DNA from: Promethearchaeia archaeon
Lineage (GTDB): Archaea > Asgardarchaeota > Lokiarchaeia > Sigyniarchaeales > SOKP01
Assembly: GCA_029856145.1 (NCBI GenBank)
Contig: JAHQWK010000025.1
Coordinates: forward strand, 1 to 64,000
Length of the DNA: 64,000 nt
Direction of reading: 5' to 3'
Positions 16,697 to 24,808 of this stretch are shown piece after piece. The position numbers and the translations under genes were made by a program. How positions within the stretch are numbered: the stretch's first letter is position 1; each line of letters opens with the position of its first letter. A model generated the notes under the pieces. That model made no database searches, was not told the origin of the DNA, and was given only the letters and a program-made list of their open reading frames with translations.

Positions 16697-16796
16697 GTTA
16701 AATTAACAAGGACAAGAAGTAAAATAAATTTCGAGGAAGCGAGGAATAAATTTAAGGACCAAAAGAATGTTTAATTAAAAAGAAATGTATAATTTG

Positions 16797-17426
16797 TCAT
16801 TCATCCTTTAATTGCTTGAAAAAATCATCTGGATCATCTACTCCAGATTTTAATAATGCATATTCTCGTTGTATTTCAAGTTCCTTGCTAGTTAATCCTA
16901 AATATTCCTTGTCTAGTTCATCTTGATAACGTAACCAACAACCCAATGCATCAGTATAATCTTGCCAACCTCCAAATACAAGTTTACTTAAAATATAGTC
17001 CTCTTTCGAGGCAACCCAACACTCTAATCCTCCAAAATTGATTCTGACCCTTCGCTTTAGACCAAGTGGTCCAATTTTTTTATATTTACTATAACTTTTT
17101 CGATAAATGATATAATTATCAAATTTAATCACTTGTTGCTTATCTAAAAACTGTAACAACTGGAGTTCTTTAGCTGTTTTTGATGTTGAAATCCAGTCTT
17201 GTATTGGATAAAATTCATTTTTTTTTAACAGTTCAATATATGTATCAATATTATGATTAACTGAATAAATATCAACAACAAAATCAATATCTTGGGTTGA
17301 TCTCGTCTCAGAATAAATACTAACTAAAATTCCCCCAACTAAATAATATTTAATACCAAATTCTCTCTCAATTTTTTCTAAAAAAGTAATTATTTGGAAA
17401 AATGCTTTTTCATACCTGACTTCCAT
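16797..17426 (-). CDS. Nucleotidyltransferase-fold protein (MNT/AbiEii-like)
   Basis: Contains the nucleotidyltransferase pattern YYLVGGILVSIYSETRSTQD followed by IDFVVDI near residues 25-52: the GG motif, then R.T.DIDF with the two acidic metal ligands. The rest (about 210 residues in all) is helical with a C-terminal Asp/Glu-rich tail. Such stand-alone enzymes occur in MNT/HEPN and AbiE toxin systems, or as tRNA-modifying toxins. It follows the 76-residue gene directly. The ATG at 17426 is chosen (AAGGA 10 bases upstream); a TTG at 17432 would add two residues. Substrate is unknown. Confidence 0.7.
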   Translation of the reverse strand: MEVRYEKAFFQIITFLEKIEREFGIKYYLVGGILVSIYSETRSTQDIDFVVDIYSVNHNIDTYIELLKKNEFYPIQDWISTSKTAKELQLLQFLDKQQVIKFDNYIIYRKSYSKYKKIGPLGLKRRVRINFGGLECWVASKEDYILSKLVFGGWQDYTDALGCWLRYQDELDKEYLGLTSKELEIQREYALLKSGVDDPDDFFKQLKDE

Positions 17427-17432
17427 AATCAA

Positions 17433-17663
17433 TTACATCCTTTTTATTTTTTTATTGAACTTATACATACTCATCATGATTTCTTTAATGGATTTACTCG
17501 GATATCTCTGTTTTTCAGTTTTAATGTAATTATTTAAATTAAAATTGCATAGTTCGAAAAATAGAGATATTGAAGTTTCAATTGGTATTTTTTTCATTAA
17601 TTCTATTCTTCCTTTAAAATCTCTTGCCAGTTTCCTAAAATTAATATTTAATTCGCTTTCCAT
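17433..17663 (-). CDS. Small protein paired with the nucleotidyltransferase
   Basis: A helical, basic protein of 76 residues with no recognised domain. It stands immediately upstream of the nucleotidyltransferase gene on the same strand with almost no gap, so the two are probably co-translated. Size and order resemble the small partner of a toxin-antitoxin pair, but no HEPN motif (R-x4-6-H) is present, so this role is only a suggestion. Confidence 0.5.
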   Translation of the reverse strand: MESELNINFRKLARDFKGRIELMKKIPIETSISLFFELCNFNLNNYIKTEKQRYPSKSIKEIMMSMYKFNKKIKRM

Positions 17664-17902
17664 TTAAATTCTTAAATTAATAATATTGGCCCCTTTAAAT
17701 ATAATAATAGGAAAACGGTTTAATAATATTTTAGAATCAATCATATTCAAAAAATAATTAAACATAATATATGTAATTCTTATTAATCCATTCTTTAGGT
17801 ATGTGGGTTGTCATTCCCATATTATTATCAATAACTATTATTACAAATCCCAAATTAATTATTATAATAAATTAAAGAAAGTAAGAAGAATGGTCAATTT
17901 CT

Positions 17903-19243
17903 ATGAAGAAAAAAAAAGTCGTTATTATCGGAGCACTTGGAAATGACTACCATGTGTTCAATCTCGTATTTCGAGATAATGAAGAGTATGATGTAGTTGC
18001 ATTTACAATCGCTGGAGAGCAAAACGTAGGGACGATTGAAGGCGCTGAAAGATTTTATCCTGCAGAACTTGCAGGAAAACTCTATCCAAATGGAATTCCT
18101 ATGATTTCCGAGGAACAATTGGAAGAAATAATAAAAGAGAAGAATATAGATGAAGTTGTTTTTTCATATTCAGATGTCTCTCATGAAGAGGTTATGCATA
18201 AAGCTTCAAGAGTTCTTGCTGCTGGAGCAAATTATCGTTTAATTTCAGGAAAATTTACACAAATAAAAGCTAATAAACCTGTAGTTGCTATATGTGCAGT
18301 AAGAACTGGTTGCGGAAAAAGCCAAGTTTCTCGAGCCACATATAGATATTTAAAAAGTAAGGGATATCGCGTTGTAGCTATACGAGAACCAATGCCCTAT
18401 GGTGATTTAATTAAACAGAATGTCATGCGTTTCGAAAAGTATGAAGATTTAGATAAATATGATTGCACTATTGAGGAACGTGAAGAATATGAACCTTATA
18501 TTGAACAAGGGTTAGTTATTTATTCTGGAGTAGATTATGAGAAAATTATTAGAGAAGCAGAAAAAGAAGCAGATGTGATAATTTTCGATGGCGGAAATAA
18601 TGAAATATCTTTTTATATTACAGATTTATTGTTCATAGTCGTCGATCCATTAAGACCCGGTCATGAATTACGATATCATCCCGGAGAAGTGAATGCTAGA
18701 TCCGCTGATGCCTTTGTCATTAATAAAATGAATAGTGCGAAACCAGAAGATGTTAAGATAGTCGAAGATAATTTAAATAAATTAAATCCTAAAGCAATTC
18801 GAATCTATACTAATTCTGTTGTATCTATCGAAGGAAATCAGGATATAAGCGGAAAGCGAGCTCTAATTGTCGAGGATGGTCCAACACTTACACACGGAAA
18901 TATGGCATACGGAGCAGGGTATATTGCTGCTAAAAATAATGGAGCAATAATTGTTGATCCTCGGCCTTACCTTACAGGAACAATGAAGAATGTATTTGAA
19001 GAGTTTCCTCAAATAACTGACATCGTACCAGCAATGGGTTATAATGACCAACAAATTAAGGATATGGAAGAAACACTGAATAATGCGGAAGCGGAAATTA
19101 TCATTGATGGAAGTCCAATAGATCTTGAAAAATTAATAAATAGTAATAAACCGATTGTCAGAGTTAGCTACGATATCGAAGCTATAAAAAGTCCAACAAT
19201 AGAAGAAGTACTGGATAAATTTATTGAGAAAAATCTGAAGTAA
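17903..19243 (+). CDS. Cyclic 2,3-diphosphoglycerate synthetase-like GTPase/ligase
   Basis: A 446-residue protein with the architecture of archaeal cyclic-2,3-diphosphoglycerate synthetase homologues. An N-terminal Rossmann-like domain has GALGNDYHVFNLVFRDN and the phrase RFYPAELAGKLYPNGIPM. A P-loop follows (VRTGCGKSQVSR, about 132-143) in a nucleotide-binding domain. The later AYGAGYIAAKNNGAIIVDPR is also family-typical. In methanogens the enzyme makes the thermoprotectant cDPG, but homologues occur widely in archaea that may not make it, so the substrate should be treated as open. No operon partner; the gene stands alone on the plus strand after a 240-base gap that shows no coding pattern. 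Confidence 0.7.
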   Translation: MKKKKVVIIGALGNDYHVFNLVFRDNEEYDVVAFTIAGEQNVGTIEGAERFYPAELAGKLYPNGIPMISEEQLEEIIKEKNIDEVVFSYSDVSHEEVMHKASRVLAAGANYRLISGKFTQIKANKPVVAICAVRTGCGKSQVSRATYRYLKSKGYRVVAIREPMPYGDLIKQNVMRFEKYEDLDKYDCTIEEREEYEPYIEQGLVIYSGVDYEKIIREAEKEADVIIFDGGNNEISFYITDLLFIVVDPLRPGHELRYHPGEVNARSADAFVINKMNSAKPEDVKIVEDNLNKLNPKAIRIYTNSVVSIEGNQDISGKRALIVEDGPTLTHGNMAYGAGYIAAKNNGAIIVDPRPYLTGTMKNVFEEFPQITDIVPAMGYNDQQIKDMEETLNNAEAEIIIDGSPIDLEKLINSNKPIVRVSYDIEAIKSPTIEEVLDKFIEKNLK

Positions 19244-19379
19244 TAATTTATTATATTAATTTAAAAGGCAATTCAATGTCATTAAATGTGCCTCTTCATT
19301 ATTATTTGATCATCATTTATTTCTTTTCACATAATTTATGGGTATGAAAAACATTTTATTCCTAGGAATCATGTATATC

Positions 19380-19502
19380 TTAATCCTTTGTAACTAATTG
19401 GTTGTTCTCCCAATAGTAATTTGTAAGTCCTGCTTTTCCATAAGCAAATAAAGTTAACTTTCTGAAAAGAAATGTTGAAATAATTTTTCTAATTTGATCC
19501 AA
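19380..19502 (-). pseudogene. Possible gene debris in the spacer before the TetR gene
   Basis: On the minus strand 40 codons are open, reading KLTLFAYGKAGLTNYYWENN and ending QLVTKD with a stop. Just upstream in another frame is WIKLEKLFQHFFSES with a stop. The composition is coding-like, and the two pieces would join with a frameshift. I do not recognise the family. The 472-base gap 19244-19715 otherwise holds only the TetR promoter and operators. Confidence 0.25.
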
Positions 19503-19591
19503 GAATCTCTATCAGATAACTTGGATTTCTCTCCGTCTTGTTTGAATAAATTGAATTTTAAATTTAATATCTATTTCTCTGACCATAAGAT

Positions 19592-19656
19592 TTATATAGT
19601 AAAACTTACTGATAGTAAGTGACTTACTGACGGTAAGATAATTACTATTAGTAAAC
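19592..19656 (+). promoter_or_regulatory. TATA box and three evenly spaced operators before the TetR-flavodoxin-AOR genes
   Basis: Three copies of a 15-bp palindrome follow each other with an exact 18-bp period. They are CTTACTGATAGTAAG (19606-19620), CTTACTGACGGTAAG (19624-19638) and the weaker ATTACTATTAGTAAA (19642-19656). A TATA-like TTTATATA lies at 19592-19599, so the expected transcription start falls on the operators. The TetR regulator encoded next is the obvious candidate to bind. Confidence 0.75.
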
Positions 19657-19715
19657 TTAATAAATGACTTGTACTAACATGAAAGGAATAATTAAGTTGA
19701 AAGTGGTGAATAAAG

Positions 19716-20387
19716 ATTTCCAAATTATCTAGAAGAGAACGCGAAAAATTACAGCGTCATAACGATATACTCAAAGCCGCTGAAAATAGATTCTTTAAAA
19801 AAGGCTATGATGAGGTTTCCATGGATGATATCGCTGGGGATTTAGAGCTTTCTAAAACGACGCTCTATTTGTATTTTAAAAATAAACCATCATTGTTTTT
19901 TGCTGTAGTAATAAAAGGCGTGGTTATGCTAAGGGATACATTTAAAAATGCTGAAAAAAGTGAGACTACTGGATTAGGAAAATTAATGAGTATAATTCGA
20001 GCTTACTTTAATTATTCACAAATTCACTCAGATTATTATCGTCTTAACCTTTCAACTAGAGCCCCTCGTTTTATGAAAATGCTTCAAAACGACGAGGATC
20101 ATGATGCAGAAATTGAAAATGCCGAAGAATATATCCAACTAAAAGAAGAATTACTTAGTATGTTAACGGACGCTGTCAATTTGGGAATTAAGGATGGTAC
20201 AATAAGAAAGGACTTAGATCCAATACAGACAGTAATGTTCTTGGGTTCTGCCATTGAGGCTATAGTACATCTATCTCCCGTAAATCAATTACTCTTAGAG
20301 ACGTATGGTATCACCGCTGAGGGATATCTTCAATACTCGATTGACGTGTTATTACAAGGTATTGCTGGAGAAAAAAAAAATTTGTAA
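19716..20387 (+). CDS. TetR-family transcriptional regulator
   Basis: The N-terminal helix-turn-helix is intact: KLQRHNDILKAAENRFFKKG, YDEVSMDDIAGDLELSKTTL, then YLYFKNK, the standard TetR_N pattern. The C-terminal 140 residues form the helical ligand domain. The first ATG in frame (19821) lies inside the DNA-binding domain and cannot be the start. The frame is open back to 19710 and contains no ATG, GTG or TTG before the domain. An ATT at 19716 sits six bases after a good GGTGA, so AUU initiation is proposed. The alternative is GTG 19706 with a one-base frameshift. It heads a likely operon with a flavodoxin and an AOR and probably represses them. Confidence 0.82.
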   Translation: MSKLSRREREKLQRHNDILKAAENRFFKKGYDEVSMDDIAGDLELSKTTLYLYFKNKPSLFFAVVIKGVVMLRDTFKNAEKSETTGLGKLMSIIRAYFNYSQIHSDYYRLNLSTRAPRFMKMLQNDEDHDAEIENAEEYIQLKEELLSMLTDAVNLGIKDGTIRKDLDPIQTVMFLGSAIEAIVHLSPVNQLLLETYGITAEGYLQYSIDVLLQGIAGEKKNL

Positions 20388-20402
20388 AAAGATGGAAAAA
20401 AT

Positions 20403-20996
20403 ATGGAAAAAATACAAGTATTAATTGCTTATGGTACTCGTTATGGAGCAACGACGAGTACCGCTGAAGAAATTGCTAAAGTTCTTCAAGATGAAGGACT
20501 TGAGGTAAGAGTTGTCAATCTCAAAAAAGAGAAGATCAAAGATATAACAAACTATGAACTTGTTATAATTGGGAGTGGAATGAAAATGGAAATGTGGACG
20601 AGTAAAGCTAAAGCATTTTTAAACAAGTTTAGCAGTGAGCTCAAGAAAAAGAAAGTGGCAATCTTCGTGTCTTCAGGAGCGCGAGCACTCATGGAATATA
20701 AAGGAGAACATGATGAAATTATTAGAATTACTAAAAAATATCTTGAAGATAAAGCTTCTAAATATAATTTGAATCCAATCTCTATGACCATGTTTGGAGG
20801 TATCTGGGATTATAATCAGATGGGTAAAATTTATAGAAAATTTTTAGACGCAGAAAAAGAAAATTTCATCCCGGCGGGAATTAAAGAAACAGAGCCAGGA
20901 GTTTACGATTCAAGAAATTGGGATGAGATTCGTAAATGGGCTAACGAGTTAGCTAGAATGATTTATGACAACTCTATTAAGATTAAAGCAACTTAA
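20403..20996 (+). CDS. Flavodoxin-domain protein
   Basis: A 197-residue flavoprotein of the flavodoxin_5 / HemG-like group. The FMN phosphate loop is YGTRYGATTSTAEEIA (10-25). The later VIIGSGMKMEMWTSKAKAFL and IFVSSGARALMEYKGEH match the family pattern in which the second loop contacts the isoalloxazine ring. It lies 15 bases after the TetR gene and 137 bases before the AOR gene. A role as electron carrier or as partner of the tungsten enzyme is inference. A protoporphyrinogen oxidase role is unlikely, as no haem genes are nearby. Confidence 0.82.
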   Translation: MEKIQVLIAYGTRYGATTSTAEEIAKVLQDEGLEVRVVNLKKEKIKDITNYELVIIGSGMKMEMWTSKAKAFLNKFSSELKKKKVAIFVSSGARALMEYKGEHDEIIRITKKYLEDKASKYNLNPISMTMFGGIWDYNQMGKIYRKFLDAEKENFIPAGIKETEPGVYDSRNWDEIRKWANELARMIYDNSIKIKAT

Positions 20997-21133
20997 GAAC
21001 ATTTTAAATTTTTTTTTAAATTTCTATTTTAAATCCATTTAAATAATATTTAATTCTAAAGTCTCATTAAATCATCCATAGTTCGAAATAATGATTTTAA
21101 TTTAATAATCAGAACTTAATAGAGTGAAAATCT

Positions 21134-23170
21134 ATGATTTTAGCGGAAAAGAAATATGAAATCCAAGACGTCCAAAAAGGCTATGCAAATCGGACTTTAT
21201 ACATCAATCTTTCTATAAATGAGATTACTATTAGGTCTGTCTCTGATGAGATGAAAGAGAAATTTATTGGGGGAAAGGGTTTTGATTTAAAGTTAATGTG
21301 GGATTCTATCCCAAAAGATCGCATAGTTAAATGGGATGATCCTGAGAATGAAATTTGCATTTCTTCAGGGCCATTAGGTGGGAGTATATTTTATCCTGGC
21401 TCTGGAAAATCAATTGTTACCTCGATATCGCCTTTAACAGGAATTATTATGGATTCTAATGTCGGAGGTTATTTCGGACCATACCTTAAATTTTCGGGAT
21501 TTGATGCATTAGAAATACAAGGAAAAGCAAAAAATGACGTAATTATTTATATTGATGGTATAGAAGGATTAGTTCAAATTAAAGAAGTAGAAGATTCTGA
21601 AGGATTGTCTGAATATTCCCATGAACTCACTCAACAATTGACAGAAAAATATGCTAAAGATGATGCTGAAAAACCACGTGTTTCAGTAGTAAGTTCTGGA
21701 CCTGCGGCAAAGCATTCTAATTGGGGCATGTTAAACTTCTCTTGGTTTATTCCTGGGCGGAAATGGGCGTCGTACAAACAAGCTGGGAGGGGTGGAATTG
21801 GTACTGTTTTTGCAGATAAGAAAATAAAGGCTTTAGTGTGTCATTCTCCAAAGGTTACTGTCAAATCAAATAACCCGGCAGATTTAGAAGAGGCTAGAAA
21901 AATTGGAAGAATGTATAACCAAGAAATAATTAAACTTGACCCAATACAAAACGAAATGCGTAGAGTTGGAACAGGGCATCTTCCCGACATCATGAATGTT
22001 ACTGACCTTTTACCAACAGAAAATTATCGCTTCGGAAGACACAAAGAAATTAGTGGAAAAGATATCCCGTATAGTAGAGAGATAATGAGAGAGATATATT
22101 CTGGAAAAGAAGGAGGGGATGGATGTTGGATTGGATGCACAGTTAGCTGTTCTCATTACTCAGAAGGCCACGAAGTTTTAACCGGTCCATTCAAAGGTCA
22201 AAAATTGATTGTTGACGGCCCAGAATACGAAACAATAGCTGGATGTGGGTCAAATTGGGGCGTTTGGGACCCAAAATGGGTTCTAGAAGTAAATTTTTAC
22301 TGCGATACATACGGTTTAGATACAATTTCGGTAGGGACAGGAATAGCTTTTGTAATGGAATGTTTCGAAGCGGGTATCTTAAATAAAGAAAGGACTGGAG
22401 GATTGGAATTAAATTTCGGAGATGTAGAAGCTGCAGTTGAGTTAATTCACCACATGGCTAAAGGTAAAGGATTTGGAGTTATAGTTGGAAAGGGTATTAA
22501 ATATATGAAAAAATATTTTGTTGAAAACTTTGGAGCGAACCCTCAATTTGTACAAGATATTGGTATGGAACATAAAGGTTTAGAGTTTTCTGAGTATGTC
22601 ACTAAAGAATCCTTGGCGCAACAAGGTGGATATGGATTAACAAATAAAGGACCGCAACATGATGAAGCTTGGCTTATTTTTGATGATGCGATTAGAAATT
22701 CAATTCCGACTTTCGAAGATAAAGCTAAAGCTCTGCGTTACTTCCCTTATTGGAGGACCTGGTTTTCGCTAAATGGACTCTGTAAGCTCCCCTGGAACGA
22801 TATCCAACCATTAAGCCAAAGAGAATACCCAATTAAAGATCCTAAAACGGGAGAGTTAGTTCGCGCGAAAATTCCTGATCATGTGAAATTGTATGCTAAA
22901 TATTTCTCAGCTGTTATAGGAAGGAATTCTACTCCAGATGATCTGATTACCATGTCAGAAAGAGTTTACAACTTCCAAAGAATTTTTAATATACGACTAG
23001 GACAAGGATTACGTGAGGGAGATTCTAATCTACCTTATAGAGCAATGGGACCTGTGACACCATTAGAATATGAAAGCCGTCTAGAAAGATATGATAATCA
23101 ACTTAAAGAATTAGGATTTGATATCTCTGATAAAACTACAGAGGATAAGATAAAAATTCTAAGAAAGTAA
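21134..23170 (+). CDS. Aldehyde:ferredoxin oxidoreductase family, tungsten enzyme (C-terminus cut by a stop)
   Basis: Tungstopterin enzyme family that oxidises aldehydes to acids with ferredoxin. The N-terminal domain has IGGKGFDLKLMWD, SGPLGG and the pterin-binding NVGGYFGPYLKFSGFDAL. [4Fe-4S] ligands are in GGDGCWIGCTVSCSHYS (Cys about 330, 334, 338), with a fourth Cys near 550 in NGLCKLPW. The sequence runs to ...DKIKILRK and then TAA. The usual final segment follows in the same frame beyond this stop (see 23171-23314), so the product lacks about 47 residues. ATG 21134 has GAGTGA six bases upstream. Substrate class is open. Confidence 0.9.
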   Translation: MILAEKKYEIQDVQKGYANRTLYINLSINEITIRSVSDEMKEKFIGGKGFDLKLMWDSIPKDRIVKWDDPENEICISSGPLGGSIFYPGSGKSIVTSISPLTGIIMDSNVGGYFGPYLKFSGFDALEIQGKAKNDVIIYIDGIEGLVQIKEVEDSEGLSEYSHELTQQLTEKYAKDDAEKPRVSVVSSGPAAKHSNWGMLNFSWFIPGRKWASYKQAGRGGIGTVFADKKIKALVCHSPKVTVKSNNPADLEEARKIGRMYNQEIIKLDPIQNEMRRVGTGHLPDIMNVTDLLPTENYRFGRHKEISGKDIPYSREIMREIYSGKEGGDGCWIGCTVSCSHYSEGHEVLTGPFKGQKLIVDGPEYETIAGCGSNWGVWDPKWVLEVNFYCDTYGLDTISVGTGIAFVMECFEAGILNKERTGGLELNFGDVEAAVELIHHMAKGKGFGVIVGKGIKYMKKYFVENFGANPQFVQDIGMEHKGLEFSEYVTKESLAQQGGYGLTNKGPQHDEAWLIFDDAIRNSIPTFEDKAKALRYFPYWRTWFSLNGLCKLPWNDIQPLSQREYPIKDPKTGELVRAKIPDHVKLYAKYFSAVIGRNSTPDDLITMSERVYNFQRIFNIRLGQGLREGDSNLPYRAMGPVTPLEYESRLERYDNQLKELGFDISDKTTEDKIKILRK

Positions 23171-23314
23171 CGTGAGGAACAATATTCAAAACTTCAAGAT
23201 GCTGTATATAAAGAAAGGGGATGGAATCAAAATGGTTGTCCTACAATAGAAAAAGTGAGAGAATTAAGAATTGACTTTGATGATCTTATTAAAATTATAC
23301 AACCCCACCAGTAA
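23171..23314 (+). pseudogene. In-frame C-terminal continuation of the AOR after its TAA
   Basis: Directly after the TAA at 23168-23170, without any frameshift, 47 codons read REEQYSKLQDAVYKERGWNQ and NGCPTIEKVRELRIDFDDLI, and end at a second TAA (23312-23314). The pattern YY..RGW...G.PT..KL.ELG is the known end of AOR-family enzymes; the second AOR in this window ends in the same style (YYKQREWDWETGKPSEKKLK). So a single nonsense change, or an assembly error, separates it from its gene. Confidence 0.85.
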
Positions 23315-23466
23315 TTTCAATACACTAATTTTCTAAATTAATTTTCAAATCTTAATCTTATATCCAATTTTCTTTAAAACGAATTATAAGCCAAATTAAT
23401 AAAGGTTTAATTAATTTTACTTTTTTATTCAATTAATAAGAAATTTAATATTTTGCTTGAAAGAAT

Positions 23467-24738
23467 ATGACTATTTTAGAGGATGCTTTAAAAAAAAAAG
23501 TCACAGATGATTTTAGACAGATTGCCAAGGACGAAAAAGTAAATATAAATACAATTTTAAAAGCAGTTTCAAAAGGTCAAGCTGTAATCATAAAAAGAAT
23601 AAATAACAAACCAGTGGGTATTGGTTTTCCTTTTAGGACAAAGATTAATGTTAATATAGGTACATCCACATCATTGGTTAATGTCGATACAGAATTAGAA
23701 AAAGTTAAAGTTGCTGAGAAATTTGGAACAGATACATTATCAGACTTATCGATGGGAGGTAAAATTGATTTAATTAGGAAAAAGATTTTAAATATCTCAA
23801 CTGTTCCAATAACTACTGTACCGATATATCAAGTTCTTACAGAAGCAAACTCAATTGAAGGTATAACTGACGATTTAATCTTTAAGGTTATTGAAAATCA
23901 TTTAAAGGATGGGATAAGTTCTTTAGTTATCCATTCTGGCTTTAGTCTTGAAGATTTAAATCGAATGAAAGGAAAGAGGTTAATGGGAATGGTCTCTAAA
24001 GGTGGCTCATATACAGCAGCTTATATGGTCAATAATTCAGTTGAAAACCCATTTCTAAAAAATTTTGACAAGCTCCTCGAAATTCTAAATGAATATGATG
24101 CGATATTAAATTTAGGAAATGCTATGAGAAGTGGATGTATACATGATAAAATAGATGAATTTCAATTTTCAGAAATAAAACTCAATTCAAAACTTGCGAA
24201 AAAAGCAAATAAAAAGGGAGTACAAGTAATTATTGAAAGTTTAGGAGGTCATATAATGGCTAAGGATTTAATAAAATATTTAAAACTATATAAAAAAATT
24301 ACAAATAATAGACCTTTGTTTGTATCAGGACCAATTCCAACAGATTTTGCTCCTGGTTACGATCATATTGCAGCTGCTATTGGAGGAGCCTTTGCCTCAG
24401 GTTTTGGCGCAGATTATTTATGTGCCATTACCCCCGCGGAACATCTTTGTTTACCTACCGTCGAAGATATTAAAAAGGGATTAATATCTTGTCGTATTGC
24501 TGCTCATGTTGGGGATTCTTTTAAATTTGGATTAAATTATTTATTTAATGATGACCTTCATCTTTCTAAATACCGATTTCAAAAAAATTGGAAAAAACAA
24601 TTTGAACATAGCGTTGATCCTACGGAACCTCAAAAAAAGCATCCCATTAGTGAAGATGTCTGTTCGATGTGTGGAAAATATTGTGCGTTATCAATTTCAC
24701 AAAAGCTTTTTAATAATAAGCCATCAACAAAATTTTAA
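23467..24738 (+). CDS. thiC: ThiC-family protein (phosphomethylpyrimidine synthase or relative)
   Basis: ThiC is a radical SAM enzyme turning aminoimidazole ribotide into the thiamine pyrimidine. Family marks here are STSLVNVDTELEKVKVAEKFGTD-like text near the N-terminus, SDLSMGG, GTAGSY-region equivalents (KGGSYTAAYM), LGNAMRSGCIHD, ESLGGH, GPIPTDFAPGYDHI, and the C-terminal cluster motif CSMCGKYC (399-406). Length (423) is normal. The cysteine spacing is C-x2-C-x3-C, one residue shorter than the C-x2-C-x4-C of bacterial ThiC; I believe some archaeal paralogues share this. A benzimidazole-forming BzaF-like role cannot be ruled out. The gene stands alone, 70 bases before a dehydrogenase operon. 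Confidence 0.82.
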   Translation: MTILEDALKKKVTDDFRQIAKDEKVNINTILKAVSKGQAVIIKRINNKPVGIGFPFRTKINVNIGTSTSLVNVDTELEKVKVAEKFGTDTLSDLSMGGKIDLIRKKILNISTVPITTVPIYQVLTEANSIEGITDDLIFKVIENHLKDGISSLVIHSGFSLEDLNRMKGKRLMGMVSKGGSYTAAYMVNNSVENPFLKNFDKLLEILNEYDAILNLGNAMRSGCIHDKIDEFQFSEIKLNSKLAKKANKKGVQVIIESLGGHIMAKDLIKYLKLYKKITNNRPLFVSGPIPTDFAPGYDHIAAAIGGAFASGFGADYLCAITPAEHLCLPTVEDIKKGLISCRIAAHVGDSFKFGLNYLFNDDLHLSKYRFQKNWKKQFEHSVDPTEPQKKHPISEDVCSMCGKYCALSISQKLFNNKPSTKF

Positions 24739-24808
24739 TATATTACAAATCTTTAATTTAAAGCTATTGTAGTAAAAAATAAATTTATAATTAAAAAGAA
24801 GAATCTAA

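Noticed and set aside
17820-17850. Imperfect hairpin (GTGGG...CCCAT) before the cyclic-diphosphoglycerate-synthetase-like gene
   Set aside because: The arms are short and mismatched; too weak to call an operator or riboswitch.
23168-23170. Selenocysteine or pyrrolysine decoding of the AOR stop
   Set aside because: The codon is TAA, which is used for neither residue, and no special structure is seen after it.
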